From NCBI RefSeq assembly GCF_023897065.1, contig NZ_JAMHIV010000014.1:124001-188000 (forward strand): a stretch of 64,000 nucleotides of DNA. Reading direction: 5' to 3'. The first letter of the stretch is position 1, and every line of letters starts with the position of its first letter. The notes under the pieces were generated by a model. It did no database searches, was not told the origin of the DNA, and was given only the letters and a program-made list of their open reading frames with translations. This document shows, piece by piece, positions 54,412-63,139 of this stretch. The translations under genes were made by a program, and so were the position numbers. Source of the DNA: Crossiella sp. SN42. GTDB lineage: Bacteria; Actinomycetota; Actinomycetes; Mycobacteriales; Pseudonocardiaceae.

Positions 54412-54666
54412 TCAGATCACCGCCAACCACGCCGAGGCACTGCACGCCACCGGACACGGCCACACCTGTGCACAGTGGACACAGCGGCCGGTTCCGGCGG
54501 GGGCGTGGGCGAACAGCTTCGCGGCGGTCACCACACGCAGCCGCTGCACCCAGCCGGACACCGTCACCAGCTGGATGTCCGCCGGGCCGGTGGGCACCTC
54601 GGCGGAGGTCACTGCCGAAGCGGGTGCAGAGGGTGCGGGAGTGCGCGGGCTGTGGGTGGTGGCCAT
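54412..54666 (-). CDS. small zinc-binding-like protein, 84 residues
   Basis: The N-terminal half is Pro/Ala/Ser-rich. The C-terminal half contains CVHCAQVWPCPVAC, a likely zinc site, and WVQRLRVVTAAKLFAH. It ends 2 nt before the resolvase-like gene. The ATG at 54666 has GGAGG about 11 nt upstream, so it is the first gene of that operon. Function unknown. Confidence 0.6.
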   Translation of the reverse strand: MATTHSPRTPAPSAPASAVTSAEVPTGPADIQLVTVSGWVQRLRVVTAAKLFAHAPAGTGRCVHCAQVWPCPVACSASAWLAVI

Positions 54667-54953
54667 GATCCGGTTCGCCTCCAGTGTCCTCAATGGACAA
54701 CAGGTCAGGGGCAACCGGAGCCGGGCCGGGAGGGGGGAGCGGGCCGCTGGTCAGCGTCGGGGGCTACTCACCAGCGGCACCCGGCCCCGGTTGCCGCTGG
54801 GCACATTGCCCGGATTAATCCAGTGTGGGCGATAGGTGCCCACCTGTTCCCACCTTCACCCACCACCCCCCGCTCAGTCGGTGCGGCAGCTGGCGCACCG
54901 TGGCTAGGCTGGCGGTGTCCCTACCCGGCACCCCAGCGCCACAGGCGGCACCC

Positions 54954-56198
54954 ATGGCACACCAGCACCAAACCCGTGCGGCACAAGGCAAACTCGGGGC
55001 GTTGCTTGGCCGTATGGCCAAGCAAGCGGGGGTGACGCATCAGCAGTTGGCTACCGCCACCGGCTATAGCCGCTCCTACATTTCCCACATCATTGCCGGG
55101 GATGATGTTCCCGCGCGCCGGGATTTTTGGGCTATCGCAGACGAGATTGTTCATGCCCAGGGTGCGTTGCTGGCCGAATTCGAGCACCACCAAGCACAAC
55201 GTGATAGCCCGGCTGCTGGTGCGCTGGTGTCCCCAGCGGGAGTATGCGCAGATGATGAGCTGCACGCGCTAGAGCTGGTGCGCCGGGTGCATGCCTCGGA
55301 TGTGGGCCAGGAAACCCTTGCCGCACTGGAAGAACACGCCGATGCCCTAGCCGTGGCCTATGCCAGCAGTCACCCGGAACAGTTGTTGCCGTTCCTGCGC
55401 CGCTATCTGTCCTACACCCAAAAACTTATGGATGCCCGTGCCACCGTGAGCGATAAGCGGCGGCTGGCCGTGGTGACCGGCTGGCTATCGTTGCTGGCGG
55501 CCACAGTCCATATTGATTTGCACAACATCAGCACCGCGGGCACCTATCTCCAGGCAGCGGAAAGCATCGGCAAAGACGTCGGCCATCACGAGATTCGGGC
55601 GTGGGCCTATGAAACGCGGGCGTGGCAGGTGTTGACCGCAGGCGAGTATGCCAAGGCTCTGACCCTTGCACAGGTGGCGCAAGATATCGCCCCACCGGGC
55701 AGTTCAGTCGAAGTACAAGCCGCTGCCCAAGCCGGGCGCGCCCTAGCGCGTTTGGGTGAGCGGGCCGCCACCGCTACGACCATTCACCGGGTGCAGCAGC
55801 TTGCTGAGGCTCTACCAGTGGTCAAACCGATGCAGCACCACTATCAATACGACGCCACCAAATCCCTGGCCTACACCGCCACCACACTAGCCTGGGCCGG
55901 TGACCCGGCAGCGGAATCCTATGCCCGCCAACTCATCACCAACCTCACCCCCGCTGTGGGCGATACCGGAATCTGGCCGCGCCGGGTTATCGCCGCGCAT
56001 TTGGATTTGGCCCGTACCTTGGTGGTGACCGACCAGTTGGATGAAGCCGTAGCCCACACCCATACAGCCATAGCGTCCGGCATCGTGCCCTCGAATCGGT
56101 GGCGCGCCCTAGAAATCGTTACAGCGACTGAACGACGCGGGCTAGCCGCCGCTGTCGAGCTACGCGAAGCATTCACCGAACTCGAACGCGGCAACTAG
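54954..56198 (+). CDS. XRE-family regulator with TPR-like C-terminal domain
   Basis: This 414-residue protein has a helix-turn-helix near the N-terminus (LGALLGRMAKQAGVTHQQLATATGYSRSYISHIIAGDDVP), then a long alpha-helical part (about 90-410) with tetratricopeptide-like repeats such as AGTYLQAAESIGKDVGHHEIRAWAYETRAWQVLTAGEYAKAL. This layout occurs in actinomycete regulators that sense peptides or signalling molecules. The ATG at 54954 lacks a clear ribosome-binding site. It is convergent with the DUF397 gene, overlapping it by 4 nt. Confidence 0.85.
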   Translation: MAHQHQTRAAQGKLGALLGRMAKQAGVTHQQLATATGYSRSYISHIIAGDDVPARRDFWAIADEIVHAQGALLAEFEHHQAQRDSPAAGALVSPAGVCADDELHALELVRRVHASDVGQETLAALEEHADALAVAYASSHPEQLLPFLRRYLSYTQKLMDARATVSDKRRLAVVTGWLSLLAATVHIDLHNISTAGTYLQAAESIGKDVGHHEIRAWAYETRAWQVLTAGEYAKALTLAQVAQDIAPPGSSVEVQAAAQAGRALARLGERAATATTIHRVQQLAEALPVVKPMQHHYQYDATKSLAYTATTLAWAGDPAAESYARQLITNLTPAVGDTGIWPRRVIAAHLDLARTLVVTDQLDEAVAHTHTAIASGIVPSNRWRALEIVTATERRGLAAAVELREAFTELERGN

Positions 56199-56401
56199 GA
56201 AATGGGGCGGATCCGGCCGGCGACCACACCATCCACAAAGGACCGCCACGCCAGCGGGCTAAACGACAACACCGGGCCACTACGGTGTTTCGAGTCGCGG
56301 ACGTCGGTACTGATACCGTGCAGCATCCTGCATTCGACACAAGCGGGTCCGTCGTCGCTGTAACTGCTTACCAGCCAAGGAGATTGTCTCTTAGGCACCA
56401 T
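56195..56401 (-). CDS. DUF397-domain protein
   Basis: This 68-residue protein has the DUF397 pattern: WLVSSYSDDGPACVECR, then VRDSKHRSGPVLSFSPLAWRSFVDGV. Genes of this family almost always lie next to an XRE/DUF5753 regulator, as here. The pair resembles the WhiJ-associated cassettes of Streptomyces. It overlaps the XRE gene by 11 nt. Confidence 0.92.
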   Translation of the reverse strand: MVPKRQSPWLVSSYSDDGPACVECRMLHGISTDVRDSKHRSGPVLSFSPLAWRSFVDGVVAGRIRPIS

Positions 56402-57278
56402 TGAGAGCCTCTAACTTGCGCCGTATGTACTTGGCGCTGTCTTCTGGGCTTAGCGCTAACTCTCGGACGGCATTAAACGCGGATGTCAATCCCGCCGTTT
56501 CCATGTCGCTATCGAGGTAGACGGCTGGGCCGTAAATGACATGAGCAAAAGCTATGCGTAACTCGATCGATTCAAAGTCGAGCACGGTGAGGCCACCACT
56601 TGATATCGGGTTATCCAGTCCGCCCATGGGATGGACCAGCTGAATCGTTAGGTTGGGATGGGAGTCAAGCAGTCCTAGAAGATGCTTGAGTTGCTCGCGA
56701 AGCACCGACACATAGAGGGCGCTGGCCTCTAAAGTGTCCGAAGTAAAGACAAACTGCAACTGCTTACACTCATCAGCTAATACGGCGCGTTGTCGATCTC
56801 GCCTGAACTTGACCCGATGTTCTACTTCGGCGTCGGACTTTTCCCAAAAGACGCCATCGCCCGCTTTGATTACTGCGTGTACATAGGTGGGAGACTGCAA
56901 TAGTCCGGGTATCACTCCGGGTGAGTATGTGCATATTGTGTCCGCCCCTACTTCCAGATTGGCCCGTCGCAGAAAGTCGTTTGATAGCGCACCCTCGTAG
57001 CTTTTATATTCCGATGGTTTGCGCCTCAGTTTGCGTGCCGCCTGGGCACCTAAGATGAGAATGCTCGCGCTGGTCTTCTCGGAAACTTGGAGGAATCTTA
57101 GGAGGTCGGACAGCTCTGAAGCGTTAAGCTTTGCGATACCTTCTTCAATTTTGCTTACTTTAGATTCGGCGCAATCAAGCAGTCGGGCAACCTCTAGTTG
57201 AGTGCGGTTGCTTCTGAGCCTATGTTGCCTTAATGCGGCACCAAGTTTGATGCGCTCCTCAGTGCGCAGTGTTGACAT
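56391..57278 (-). CDS. XRE/DUF5753-type regulator (WhiJ-like)
   Basis: This 295-residue protein has an N-terminal XRE domain (KLGAALRQHRLRSNRTQLEVARLLDCAESKVSKIEEGIAKL) and a DUF5753/Scr1-like C-terminal domain (TICTYSPGVIPGLLQSPTYVHAVI, IQLVHPMGGLDNPISSGGLTVLDF). It partners the DUF397 gene downstream. The codon use and GC are clearly lower than in the flanking chromosome. Such pairs are implicated in development and possibly in toxin-antitoxin-like control. Confidence 0.92.
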   Translation of the reverse strand: MSTLRTEERIKLGAALRQHRLRSNRTQLEVARLLDCAESKVSKIEEGIAKLNASELSDLLRFLQVSEKTSASILILGAQAARKLRRKPSEYKSYEGALSNDFLRRANLEVGADTICTYSPGVIPGLLQSPTYVHAVIKAGDGVFWEKSDAEVEHRVKFRRDRQRAVLADECKQLQFVFTSDTLEASALYVSVLREQLKHLLGLLDSHPNLTIQLVHPMGGLDNPISSGGLTVLDFESIELRIAFAHVIYGPAVYLDSDMETAGLTSAFNAVRELALSPEDSAKYIRRKLEALNGA

Positions 57279-57501
57279 TCTGTAACGTCCCCATTTCTGG
57301 TATTACCTTCTGTTACTAAAAGTCGCCCGGCGCGCTTTTGATTATTTACCCAAATGGGGGAATGACACAAACGGCGTTATTGCTTTAATTTCAGCTTTGT
57401 TAAGTGGTATCCATACCACTTAATGAATGCTCTTAAGCCATGGCGAACTCGCGCCTGGGTTTTGCATTCGACTATCCAACTAGAGGCGGGGGCATGGCTG
57501 C

Positions 57502-57783
57502 GTGGATAAAAAGAAGGCAGAGCTTCATTTTACGGGACCGCAAGAAACTATTGCCGCAGCCATCCCGTTTGAGGGCGGTCGAGTCCTAGGAGTAATCGAG
57601 TTTCACAACGGATTTGTGCTCCGATGTGAGGATATCGAGGCTGCACACGGTCTTTTTGAAGGGAGTCAAGATCTTTATCTGATCATGAAGCAAGCCTTGG
57701 ATGATATCGAAAGAACCGGTTTCCCAAATCCGGCGAATTACTACATCAAGAAAAGCAAATCGCAACCGCCTGCTAAAAGCTAG
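57502..57783 (+). CDS. hypothetical protein, 93 residues, AT-rich
   Basis: The protein begins VDKKKAELHFTGPQETIAAAIPFEGGRVLGVIEFHNGFVLRCEDIEAAHGLFEG and ends with a basic tail. I recognise no family. GC content is well below the rest of the window. It lies 223 nt from the divergent WhiJ-like regulator and precedes another orphan gene by 12 nt, so these two are probably a cargo operon. Confidence 0.6.
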   Translation: MDKKKAELHFTGPQETIAAAIPFEGGRVLGVIEFHNGFVLRCEDIEAAHGLFEGSQDLYLIMKQALDDIERTGFPNPANYYIKKSKSQPPAKS

Positions 57784-57795
57784 GGGGCGGCAAGG

Positions 57796-58134
57796 ATGAC
57801 GGTTATATCAATTAAGCCTGGCGGTTCGCTCATCACTGTTTCTGGCTCGATCGAATTCCGTGCGATTCTTACGCTTGACGACAATCTTGAAGGGTCTGCG
57901 CGCATCCACCCTAAAGATGGCGGGCCTGTTATCGAGTTTTTCGATAGCAACAGCGCTATCACCTTTGCTGATGCGTGCCTAGCGGCTGCCCACATGCTCA
58001 TAGCGGCAGAAATGGAACGCGCAGATCCTCAACGGCAACGGATCCTGGCCGGTACTACCTGGGAGTTATCCAATGGCTGGGCTGAGATGACCCATCGATG
58101 CCGCGAGCCCTTGCATTGGGGGGAAACCGAGTAA
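57796..58134 (+). CDS. hypothetical protein, 112 residues
   Basis: This is a soluble protein with beta-strand-like repeats at the start (MTVISIKPGGSLITVSGSIEFRAILTL) and a helical middle (ITFADACLAAAHMLIAAEMERADPQR). No family is recognised. It follows the previous orphan gene after 12 nt and is followed by a terminator-like hairpin at 58219. Confidence 0.6.
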   Translation: MTVISIKPGGSLITVSGSIEFRAILTLDDNLEGSARIHPKDGGPVIEFFDSNSAITFADACLAAAHMLIAAEMERADPQRQRILAGTTWELSNGWAEMTHRCREPLHWGETE

Positions 58135-58218
58135 GGGCTCTGCATAGGGCGGCGTGGCTCTGCCCCGAGCGCTGTTGGCCTATCTGAGACAGGTCCGCAG
58201 TGGGAGCCACAACCGTCA

Positions 58219-58252
58219 GGGGCCGGGTAGTCCCGACTACCCGGCCCCCTTC
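58219..58252. terminator. intrinsic terminator between convergent genes
   Basis: A 13-bp stem (58219-58231 with 58236-58248) with loop CCCG is followed on the plus strand by CCTTCTATTGTCTT. It lies 85 nt after the small-gene pair and 8 nt before the stop of the convergent helix-turn-helix gene. Confidence 0.85.
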
Positions 58253-58259
58253 TATTGTC

Positions 58260-58625
58260 TTATGCCGCTTTCGGTGTCCGACGTACACCGTGCTTGCGCA
58301 GTAGGCGCTTGATCGCTTCAACGCTGACGCCGTAGGCGTTGGCAACTGCTTGGGCTGACTCGCCCGCCTTAAACCTGTTGATCATGGTCTGCTGTTCGGC
58401 CCGGCTGAACCTGTCGCAGAGCTTCCGAGACGGTGACCGCTCGGTGTGAGCGGAGGCCCGGCAGTGCATGCGCTCGTCTGTGCGACCTACCCGCGCCAGG
58501 TTTGCCGCCGTGGCTTGCAGGTGTTTCACCTGGTCCGGGCGGTTCGAACAACCCGCTACTAGGGCCACCAGGTCAGAGGCCCGGGGACCAGTGAGAACCG
58601 GCTCGTGTGACATGACTTGTGACAT
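58260..58625 (-). CDS. small helix-turn-helix protein, recombinase C-terminal-like
   Basis: This protein has 121 residues. The C-terminal half (RFSRAEQQTMINRFKAGESAQAVANAYGVSVEAIKRLLRKHGVRR) is a homeodomain-like helix-turn-helix of the type found at the C-terminus of actinobacterial resolvases and invertases. The N-terminal half has no recognised domain and contains three cysteines. It could be a free-standing regulator or an excision factor, or a fragment of a lost recombinase. It is the last gene of the island on this side. Confidence 0.7.
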   Translation of the reverse strand: MSQVMSHEPVLTGPRASDLVALVAGCSNRPDQVKHLQATAANLARVGRTDERMHCRASAHTERSPSRKLCDRFSRAEQQTMINRFKAGESAQAVANAYGVSVEAIKRLLRKHGVRRTPKAA

Positions 58626-58724
58626 GAACCGGCCTGCTCTGGCTCCGTGGCCCCTGCGGAAGTCGCGCGTAGACGGCGTACGCCGGGCAGCAGCGCGAAC
58701 CGCGGACGAACGCCACCGCTCGGG

Positions 58725-59657
58725 CTAGCCCGCGATCGCCTTGACCAGTTCGGGGCGCCCGTCGGCCCCGGTCTTGCGGCACAACGCTTTCACGTGGTCG
58801 TACACCGTGTGCACGGACAGCCCGCGCCACCGGGCGATGTGCTTGGGCGTGGCCCCGTCGTAGAGGTCGGCCAGCACCTCGCGTTCCCTGGCCGTGATCC
58901 CGTACCAGTCGCAGAACACCGGTAGCAGCTGGGTGCCCGACGCGGCCCGCACCGTCACCGCCACCTCACCAGGCCCCAGCCGCTGCCCCTCGAACACCAC
59001 CCACCGCCCGTGGCTGGCCGAGGGCGCGTGGGCCACCACCGTCGACGCGCTGCGGCGTGCCAGGCGGGACATGTCCGCGAGGAAGGACTCCGCGATTGGT
59101 GAGGTGGTCGGCCAGCCGGCGCGCAGCTGTTCCCGCCAGAGCAGCGCCTGCCCGGTCGCCGCGCGCACCCGGTGGTCCTCGCCCAGCACCAGCACGCCCG
59201 CCGCGGGCGCGGGCGCCTCTGTCATCAGGGGGCCCGCCCGCACGTAGGCGCGCAGCACCTCCGGCAGCTCCTCGCCCAGACCGGCCAGCCACCGCAGCTC
59301 CGCCGTCGTGAACGGCCAGCCGCGCAACAACCCCAGCACACCCCACACCCCGCGGGCGTCCCGCAGCCGTACCCGCGCCTCGGCCATGCCGTGGCGGGCC
59401 AGCAACTTCTCGTCCGCGTGGTGCCACAGCGCCTGCGTCCACAGCGCCTGCATGAACGACGGCGGATAGCCGTGCCAGAAGGCGAACGAGCCCAGCATCG
59501 GCTCGCCCACCGGAGCCGCGGCGACCAGCCGCACCCCGTGGTGTGGCAACCAGGGCGCGAGGGCGGCCGAGACGAGCGCGCCCAGCTCTCCCATGTCCAG
59601 GCGTTGCCCGGCCACAGCCACAAGTTCCGCCCGCAGCCGCTCCCCCCACGGTGTCAT
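58725..59657 (-). CDS. LuxR-type transcriptional regulator
   Basis: This 310-residue protein ends in a LuxR/GerE helix-turn-helix (ITAREREVLADLYDGATPKHIARWRGLSVHTVYDHVKALCRKTGADGRPELV). The N-terminal part has a possible GAF/PAS-like sensory fold. The start is ATG at 59657; the frame continues upstream but has no further support. It lies just to the right of the accessory island, divergent from the small secreted protein gene. Confidence 0.88.
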   Translation of the reverse strand: MTPWGERLRAELVAVAGQRLDMGELGALVSAALAPWLPHHGVRLVAAAPVGEPMLGSFAFWHGYPPSFMQALWTQALWHHADEKLLARHGMAEARVRLRDARGVWGVLGLLRGWPFTTAELRWLAGLGEELPEVLRAYVRAGPLMTEAPAPAAGVLVLGEDHRVRAATGQALLWREQLRAGWPTTSPIAESFLADMSRLARRSASTVVAHAPSASHGRWVVFEGQRLGPGEVAVTVRAASGTQLLPVFCDWYGITAREREVLADLYDGATPKHIARWRGLSVHTVYDHVKALCRKTGADGRPELVKAIAG

Positions 59658-59817
59658 GACCTCGAGTGTTGCCGACTTCGGCCGCCGTGGCACCGGGCTG
59701 CCCGTTCGTCCGCCCTCGAGTCCCGGCGTTACGCACCCAAGTTCCGGGATACCGGCCTCACCGGCGGCAGGACACCGTGGATCCGGGTCAGCCGGACCCG
59801 AATGAAAGGGGATTCCC

Positions 59818-60159
59818 GTGAGCATCTCGAAACGAGCCGTCACCGCGTTGCTGGTGGTCGGCCTCGGCAGCGCGGCCCTGACGGCGGTGGCCACCGCCGG
59901 GCCGCAGCAGGAGCGGTTCACCCGGACCATCTGCTATCCGGCGGCGAAAGGCGTGAACCCCGTCGCCTGGCACGGCGCACCGGTCTCGGCCAGTCAGCCG
60001 GTCGCGGTGTCCATCAGTGAGGGCGTCCTCAACGCCGAAGGGCTCGGCGACGCCCGGATGATGGTCGAGAACGTCACCGTCGTCAACAACGCGGTCCTCA
60101 CCCGGATCAACATCATGTGGGGGGAGAAGCTGCCGTACTGCCTGCACTACGTGGGCTAG
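59818..60159 (+). CDS. small secreted protein of unknown function
   Basis: This 113-residue protein has a signal peptide (VSISKRAVTALLVVGLGSAALTAVATAG, cut near AGPQQ). The mature part of about 85 residues has two cysteines (ICYPAAK and YCLHYVG) that may form a disulfide. The GTG start has AAAGGGGA 7 nt upstream. A perfect 20-bp terminator follows. No family is recognised. Confidence 0.75.
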   Translation: MSISKRAVTALLVVGLGSAALTAVATAGPQQERFTRTICYPAAKGVNPVAWHGAPVSASQPVAVSISEGVLNAEGLGDARMMVENVTVVNNAVLTRINIMWGEKLPYCLHYVG

Positions 60160-60182
60160 TGCCCTGAGCCGTTCGAATCCCA

Positions 60183-60227
60183 CAGGCCCGGGTCTCGTGA
60201 CGTCGGTCGTCACGAGACCCGGGCCTG
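60183..60227. terminator. perfect 20-bp hairpin terminator
   Basis: Arms 60183-60202 and 60208-60227 are exact complements around a 5-nt loop and are followed by TTCTTGTCT. This is a very stable intrinsic terminator 24 nt after the secreted-protein gene. Confidence 0.95.
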
Positions 60228-60639
60228 TTCTTGTCTGCCGGTCCGAGTCCGGAACCCCGGTGGATTCATCCGCCAGTTCTCGTTGACCCATTGGCAATGC
60301 TTGTCCAATCATCAACGTCGCTGCACGTTCGTCTTTGTTCATTTTGCTGGCGGGCCGTTTGACCTGCGTAAACACCCGATCTGGTGATGCTTGCGAGTGC
60401 TTGCGCGGCTACCGTGTTTGGTATCCGGCATTCGGGTGGTCCTCTCTTGCCTGAGTGGCAAGAAATGCCCGGTATTGGATGGCGGAACGCCGGAATTTGG
60501 CCATGATGACGACAACTGCGAGACCCCGAGGGTAGCGGTTCCTAAGATCACGCATAGCTGTCCGCAATGCGTACAGCGCATGTTGCATGCGCTGGAAAGG
60601 GGTAATTCGATCATGATCGCACCGCTGCCGGTCCAGTAG

Positions 60640-60830
60640 CCCGCCCCGACGCCGCCGCTGGGCCTGCTGGCCTGGCTGATCGCCCTGGCCGGCACCTCGG
60701 TGCTGTCGGCACCTCGGCGCCACGCCGGTCACCGCGGCGACCATCGTGATCGCGCTCGGCGGGCTGTGCGCCGAGCTGGCCCAGCGGTTCGGACCAGACC
60801 CGGCCACGGTTTCCCCCCGGCGCTGACCAG
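60640..60830 (+). pseudogene. possible frameshifted remnant of a membrane-protein gene
   Basis: In one frame from about 60655 the sequence encodes LGLLAWLIALAGTSVLSA. About 25 nt further on, a second frame encodes TPVTAATIVIALGGLCAELAQRFGPDP. Both are hydrophobic and coding-like, and neither continues. A 10-nt direct repeat (GGCACCTCGG at 60691 and 60708) lies at the junction. The rest of 60228-60640 has no convincing gene. Confidence 0.35.
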
Positions 60831-60852
60831 GACAGAAAGATCCGTACCCGAG

Positions 60853-61914
60853 ATGACGAACAACGCCACCCCGAATGGCGGGCAGGCGCAACCCATCGGC
60901 TCCCGTGAGCTGGGGTTGCTGCTTCAACGAGTGCGCAGCCGGGCCCAGGTCGACACCGGCGTGGTCGCCGACTTCGCCGACACCTCGGTCCAGATCATTG
61001 ACGACATCGAGTTCGGCGTGGCCGCGCCGACCTGGCGAGTGCTGGAGGCCTACTTCGACCTGGTGCCGGACGAGGACGCGCTCCGCGGGCAGGTCGGCGA
61101 GCTGTTCCGCGGCAGCGCGGAACCGGCGGGCGCATCCGATCAGGCCGGGACCGGACTGGCGAAGGTCGAGGCCGAGTTCGAGGCCCTGTACCTGCGCAAC
61201 TACCGGAAGGACATCGAGCACCCGGACAACTTCAGCGCGCCGGCCCCTCGCCTGGACGCCGAGACCGAGCAGGCCGAGGCGATCCGGTCCAGGGTCGCCG
61301 AGGCGCGCAGGCTCAGTGGCCGGATCGCCCCGCCGATGGAGCCCAGGACCAACGTCGCCACCTGGCCGCGGCCGGAGTCCGTGCGCAGCGTCGAGCAGTT
61401 CCGCGCGGCCATGATGGCGATCAAGAAGGCGGTCGGGGTGAGCTTCCGGGACCTGGAGCTGCGCGCCACGGCCGCCGGCTACCCGGTGGCCTTCACCACC
61501 ATCCGCAGCCACTGCGTCCCGGCCAAGTCCCCCAAGGACCTGAGGCTGCCCAAGGATCAGCACCTGATGGGCATGCTGACCGCCTTCGGCGCCCCGCCAC
61601 CGCTGATCGACGACTGGATCACGGTCCGGCAGACTCTGGCCCAGCTGCCCGCAGGCGAGATCGTGGCCGCGGACCCGGCGGAGCCCGGCCAGCACCCGCC
61701 GGGCCTGCCACCGGCGCCCCGGCACCCGGCGATGCTCGAACGCGGCGGCGGGCCGTGCACGCCGATGGCGCAGGCCGCCACCGCACCACCGGCCGCCGGT
61801 CTGCCCGCGCGACTGCCCGTGACGAGCCCGGCGCGCTCCCGGTCCACCCGCGCCAACGTGCTCTGGGGCCTGGGCGGTCTGCTCGCCGTGCTGGTGCTCT
61901 CGATGAGGTGGTGA
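60853..61914 (+). CDS. hypothetical protein with helix-turn-helix-like region and C-terminal membrane anchor
   Basis: This protein has 353 residues. The N-terminal part (ELGLLLQRVRSRAQVDTGVVADFADTSVQIIDDIEFGVAAPTWRVLEAYFDLVPDEDALR) resembles an XRE helix-turn-helix. A second such region is SVEQFRAAMMAIKKAVGVSFRDLELRATAAG. A Pro/Ala-rich linker follows, and the last 20 residues are a membrane helix (ANVLWGLGGLLAVLVLS). It may be a membrane-tethered DNA-binding protein, but the family is not recognised. The ATG follows GAAAGATCCGTACCCGAG. Confidence 0.7.
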   Translation: MTNNATPNGGQAQPIGSRELGLLLQRVRSRAQVDTGVVADFADTSVQIIDDIEFGVAAPTWRVLEAYFDLVPDEDALRGQVGELFRGSAEPAGASDQAGTGLAKVEAEFEALYLRNYRKDIEHPDNFSAPAPRLDAETEQAEAIRSRVAEARRLSGRIAPPMEPRTNVATWPRPESVRSVEQFRAAMMAIKKAVGVSFRDLELRATAAGYPVAFTTIRSHCVPAKSPKDLRLPKDQHLMGMLTAFGAPPPLIDDWITVRQTLAQLPAGEIVAADPAEPGQHPPGLPPAPRHPAMLERGGGPCTPMAQAATAPPAAGLPARLPVTSPARSRSTRANVLWGLGGLLAVLVLSMRW

Positions 61915-62156
61915 TCCGCTGGGACCGGCTCCCGGCGGGCCGGTCCCAGCACCTGCCCCGGCGGGAAGGAAACGGAGATTTTCGCTGGCCAGAGGCCCTA
62001 TTGTGAGTTCGGTCCGTACTGTCTCCGGAACTGATAGCCGCCATTCGGGTGATGTGATCGCGAATACGTGTGGATCAGTGGTGAAGCGGTCGTGACGTCG
62101 CTGTGATCGCGTTACTGTCCCTTGGGGAGATTTGCCAGGGGACGGGGGGTTTTGCC

Positions 62157-62522
62157 ATGGGGCCTCGCGATGCGAAGGCGACGATCGACTTCGGCGGGGG
62201 CGCGAAGTTCACGGTCGATGTAGCGCAGCTGGACAACCTGATCAAGGGGCTGACGGAGGCCAGGGACAAGGTCGACGCCATCGACCTGATGGCGCGGGAG
62301 ACCAACCGGATGGCGAACGCGCCCAGCGAAGAGCAGTACAGCCAGAACGCGATCAAACAGATCATCGAGCGCACCATCTCCGACCGGGATGGCACGCACA
62401 CTAAAGCCAACCGGGCGTATCACGCCGCCCTGGATACGATGATCCAGAAGCTGAAGGCGGCCCGTGACCAGTATGCCGGGACCGAAGGCGTCAACCAGAA
62501 CAAGCTGAAGCCAGGGGGCTGA
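62157..62522 (+). CDS. WXG100/ESX-associated-like small helical protein
   Basis: This 121-residue protein is mainly helical, with TVDVAQLDNLIKGLTEARDKVDAIDLMARETNRMANAPSEEQYS, reminiscent of ESX-secreted or ESX-associated helical-hairpin proteins. It lacks a strict WxG. The ATG at 62157 is preferred over an upstream GTG at 62103. It is directly followed by a DUF3558 lipoprotein gene and a PPE-like gene, as often in Pseudonocardiales. Confidence 0.7.
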   Translation: MGPRDAKATIDFGGGAKFTVDVAQLDNLIKGLTEARDKVDAIDLMARETNRMANAPSEEQYSQNAIKQIIERTISDRDGTHTKANRAYHAALDTMIQKLKAARDQYAGTEGVNQNKLKPGG

Positions 62523-62524
62523 TT

Positions 62525-63139
62525 GTGACCGGTCAGGGAACTCGTGCGCTGGTTGTGCTCGGCGCGGTAGCCGGGGTGTTGCTCGCCGGCTGTGACGGCC
62601 CGCCTGCCCCGAGCACCACGCTTCCGGCGACGAGCGGCGGCGGCCCCCCGGCGAGTTCCGCGCCGAGTGACGCGCCCACGGTGCCGTCCCCGGACCTGGA
62701 CACCAATCGGTTCGCCGCCAACCCGTGCGGCATGCTCACCACCGAGCAGGCCAAGCAGGTCGCCGGGGGCTTGCCCGGTGAAGTGCGGGAGAGCGCGCTC
62801 GGTCCGTCCTGCAACTGGAAGGCCGCGGACACCGCGGCGAAGAACAACCTCGCGATCACGGTGAACAACCAGATCGGCGGCATCGCGCAGTTCTACGCGC
62901 GCAAGTCGACCTTCAAGGTGTGGGAGCCGGTGCAGGTGGGCGGCTACCCGGCGGTGATCGCACTTGACTCGGACGCCCGGAACATGGGGTTGTGCGCACT
63001 GGAGATCGGCACGGCGCAGAAGACGATGGTTTCCGTTGACACCCGGCTGTCGGTGTCGGCGGCGGACTACGCCAATCCGTGCCAGCGAACACTGGCGATC
63101 GGCGAGATGGTGGTCGCCACGTTGAAGGGGGGAAACTGA
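62525..63139 (+). CDS. DUF3558 lipoprotein
   Basis: This 204-residue protein has a signal peptide with lipobox LLAGC (Cys23), then a Ser/Pro/Thr-rich linker, then a DUF3558-type domain: NPCGMLTTEQAKQVAGG, SCNWKAAD, NPCQRTLAIGEMVVATL. The conserved cysteines likely pair. Members are cell-envelope lipoproteins of unknown role that accompany ESX-like genes. The GTG start is 3 nt after the previous stop. Confidence 0.88.
   Translation: MTGQGTRALVVLGAVAGVLLAGCDGPPAPSTTLPATSGGGPPASSAPSDAPTVPSPDLDTNRFAANPCGMLTTEQAKQVAGGLPGEVRESALGPSCNWKAADTAAKNNLAITVNNQIGGIAQFYARKSTFKVWEPVQVGGYPAVIALDSDARNMGLCALEIGTAQKTMVSVDTRLSVSAADYANPCQRTLAIGEMVVATLKGGN

Noticed and set aside
58541-58549. GGTTCGAAC, a 9-bp match to the tRNA-Val T-arm, as the right attachment site of the island
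   Set aside because: Joining the left flank to the sequence after 58549 would not restore the tRNA T-stem and acceptor end, and the match is short enough to be chance. The right boundary stays unresolved.
60391-60639. An 82-residue open frame on the plus strand
   Set aside because: It has no ribosome-binding site or domain, its composition does not look coding, and it lies in a gap after a strong terminator.
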